DNA from: Gulosibacter sediminis
GTDB taxonomy: Bacteria; Actinomycetota; Actinomycetes; Actinomycetales; Microbacteriaceae
Assembly (NCBI RefSeq): GCF_014904065.1
Contig: NZ_JACXJG010000003.1
Coordinates: 4,133-11,330 of the forward strand
Direction: 5' to 3'
DNA: 7,198 nucleotides
The notes under the pieces were generated by a model. That model did not search any database. It was not told the origin of the DNA and saw only the letters and a program-made list of their open reading frames with translations. Each line of letters starts with the position of its first letter. The stretch's first letter is position 1. Below are positions 6,063 to 7,198 of this stretch, piece after piece. Position numbers and translations under genes: made by a program.

Positions 6063-6745
6063 CTACGTCAGCTGACCATCGGCCCCGGTGGAGAGCAGGC
6101 GGGGTGGGGAGCCGATGTCGATGAGTCGGGTGAAGTAGTCCTGTGCGCAGGTGGCGAAGACCCCTACCTGCGGGTGGCTCCTCCTCTGCCCTGGCCAGGT
6201 CAGCGCCACGGTCACCCGTGGGGCATCCTCGATGGGCAGATAGACCACCTCCGGCGCGCGGTGATTGTGCGTTGTCGCCTCTGCAGTGATGCCGATGGCG
6301 TCGCCGACAGCGATGCGGGTTAACCACTCGTCCGTGTTCGCCACCGAGATCGTGCGCGGCATGCGAGCAGTCGTACTCCACAGCTCCCCGGTGGCCGTCG
6401 GAGCGGTCGCGCAGACCGCCACCGGCCCGTCAGCGAGATCGGCTAGGGTCACCGACTCCTGCCGGGCACGCGAGTCGGTACTCGTCACCGATGCAACCAG
6501 GCGTTCGGTGAACAGCGGTAACCGCTCCAAACCCGGACCAATGGCACGTTTGGGTGAAGAAGAGCGGATGAGTGCGGCATCGATCGCCCCCGTCGCGCAG
6601 GGCCCAGATCGGGTCCGTCGGGCGACTGTATTCGATGAGCTCAGCGTGCCCACGCTTCCATTCCTGGAACAGAGGCAAGGTGTGACGGCCAAAGCCGGCC
6701 CAGGCGCAACGGCACCAGGATGCGCAGTGAGGCCGTGGTGCGATC
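6063..6745 (-). pseudogene. LysR-type regulator remnant: effector domain only, frameshifted
   Basis: The effector-binding domain of a LysR-type regulator is recognisable in three pieces on the minus strand. LRILVPLRLGR lies at about 6710-6740; LPLFQEWKRGHAELIEYSR to WALRDG at 6678-6589 is in a second frame; and AIDAALIRSS to FTRLIDI, ending at the TAG at 6063-6065, is in a third. The last shift falls at a run of five C on the plus strand (6587-6591), where one extra base would explain it; the other lies between about 6690 and 6710. The N-terminal helix-turn-helix, normally about 85 residues, is absent: the sequence upstream matches an XRE regulator instead. The fragment should not bind DNA and is non-functional as read. 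It does not overlap the arsR promoter, and any former target is unknown. Confidence 0.85.
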
Positions 6746-6799
6746 TTCCAGGTGAAAAGGTAGGTTTGAATCCGGTTCCGAGAAGGGCACATGGGCCTG

Positions 6800-7122
6800 G
6801 GTCCGACGATCAGACTCTGTTGTGAGCCGCGGCCCGCCCTCGCCCTCGCAACGTTCAAGTGAGTAGATCCTGGAACGGCCGAACTTCAGACGGATGCCGT
6901 AGCCGCCGTTGGGTCCGTCAGGCAGAAACTCTGCCCCAATTCTTCGAGGGCGGCCCGCACACGCTCCTGCTTCTTCTACGACAAGTCGTGTCGCCCCTTC
7001 TCGAAGTCGCGCAACTCTTCCTTGGTCACGTTGGCTTCACGGGCGATATATTGGGCGCTCACCTTCACGAGGATGCGCGCGGCGCGTGTCATGTCACCGT
7101 TGAAGATGTGCTGGCTCTCCAT
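6800..7122 (-). pseudogene. Short XRE-like regulator with stop codon and frameshift
   Basis: ATG at 7122 has a strong ribosome binding site (GGAGG, 7-nt spacing) and begins a helix-turn-helix-like protein: MTRAARILVKVSAQYIARE, then ANVTKEELRDFEKGRHDLS. Codon 49 is TAG (6978-6976), where a Glu codon would fit. After it the same frame gives KKQERVRAALEELG. At the run GGGG (plus 6934-6937) a missing G moves the frame, giving FLPDGPNGGYGIRLKFGR and then LERCEGEGGP, both typical of this family. The right-hand boundary is clear. The left end near 6800-6830 is uncertain because the same open frame runs on into the LysR remnant. With both lesions only a 48-residue fragment would be made. It lies 44 nt downstream of a tRNA gene on the same strand. 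Confidence 0.75.
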
Positions 7123-7166
7123 CACTCGCCTCCAACGACGTGTGTCCTATTGGGCTCAGCGGGAAG

Positions 7167-7198
7167 TGGAGGTGCCTACGGGATTCGAACCCGTGTAA
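7167..7198 (-). tRNA. tRNA gene, 3' portion only
   Basis: Read on the minus strand from the right edge, this gives the T arm (ACGGG-TTCGAAT-CCCGT), the 3' acceptor strand AGGCACC, a T discriminator and an encoded CCA (7169-7167). The 5' half, including the anticodon, lies outside the window, so the amino acid is unknown; a U discriminator would be compatible with Thr, Gly or Cys, for example. The TTCGAAT loop and stem are canonical. tRNA 3' ends are common integration sites for mobile elements. Confidence 0.85.

Noticed and set aside
5944..6381. A 145-codon minus-strand open frame over the LysR remnant
   Set aside because: It is rich in Arg, His and Pro with no family features and overlaps the recognisable LysR effector-domain frame.

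Overview
The window has high G+C with strong G/C bias at third codon positions. It carries an actinobacterial-type MobF relaxase, leaderless-style promoter spacing and a CueP-family copper lipoprotein. Together these point to Actinomycetota, possibly Brevibacterium or Corynebacterium and relatives; the genus is an inference from protein style, not a search. Almost everything is on the minus strand. The one plus-strand gene is a DNA methyltransferase.

Layout. (1) Positions 1-1922, minus strand, form a conjugation module: the N-terminal 388 residues of a TrwC/TraA-like MobF relaxase that runs off the left edge. It is preceded by two small unrecognised genes, a 110-residue coiled-coil protein and an upstream partner that needs a frameshift; these two overlap by ATGA. 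(2) Positions 1923-2267 are a regulatory gap with an 18-bp palindrome containing TTGACA on both strands and four AGGTGA motifs, two of them in tandem. (3) Positions 2268-3380, plus strand, hold a C5-cytosine DNA methyltransferase whose conserved motifs are all present but spread over three frames. About six shifts are inferred, most at G or C runs. (4) Positions 3446-5926, minus strand, are an intact metal-handling cluster: arsR then a CDF cation exporter (2-nt gap, one operon), then cueP, then trxA. Both cueP and trxA have a TACCCC-N3-GGGGTA palindrome upstream, which resembles copper-responsive CsoR operators. (5) Positions 6063-7122, minus strand, are gene debris: a LysR effector domain without its HTH, and a short XRE-type regulator with a stop codon and a frameshift. 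They appear joined by a deletion. (6) Positions 7167-7198 are the 3' end of a tRNA gene that continues past the right edge.

How the parts may work together (inference). The ArsR protein probably senses a divalent metal and controls its own promoter and the CDF exporter. A CsoR-like repressor, not encoded here, would control the extracytoplasmic copper-binding lipoprotein CueP and a cytoplasmic thioredoxin. The nearby relaxase suggests the metal genes may be cargo of a conjugative plasmid or integrative element.

The main oddity is the contrast between intact genes (relaxase, coiled-coil gene, trxA, cueP, CDF, arsR) and loci broken mostly at homopolymers (methyltransferase, small upstream gene, LysR, XRE). 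Either those loci are decaying, or parts of the sequence carry indel errors.
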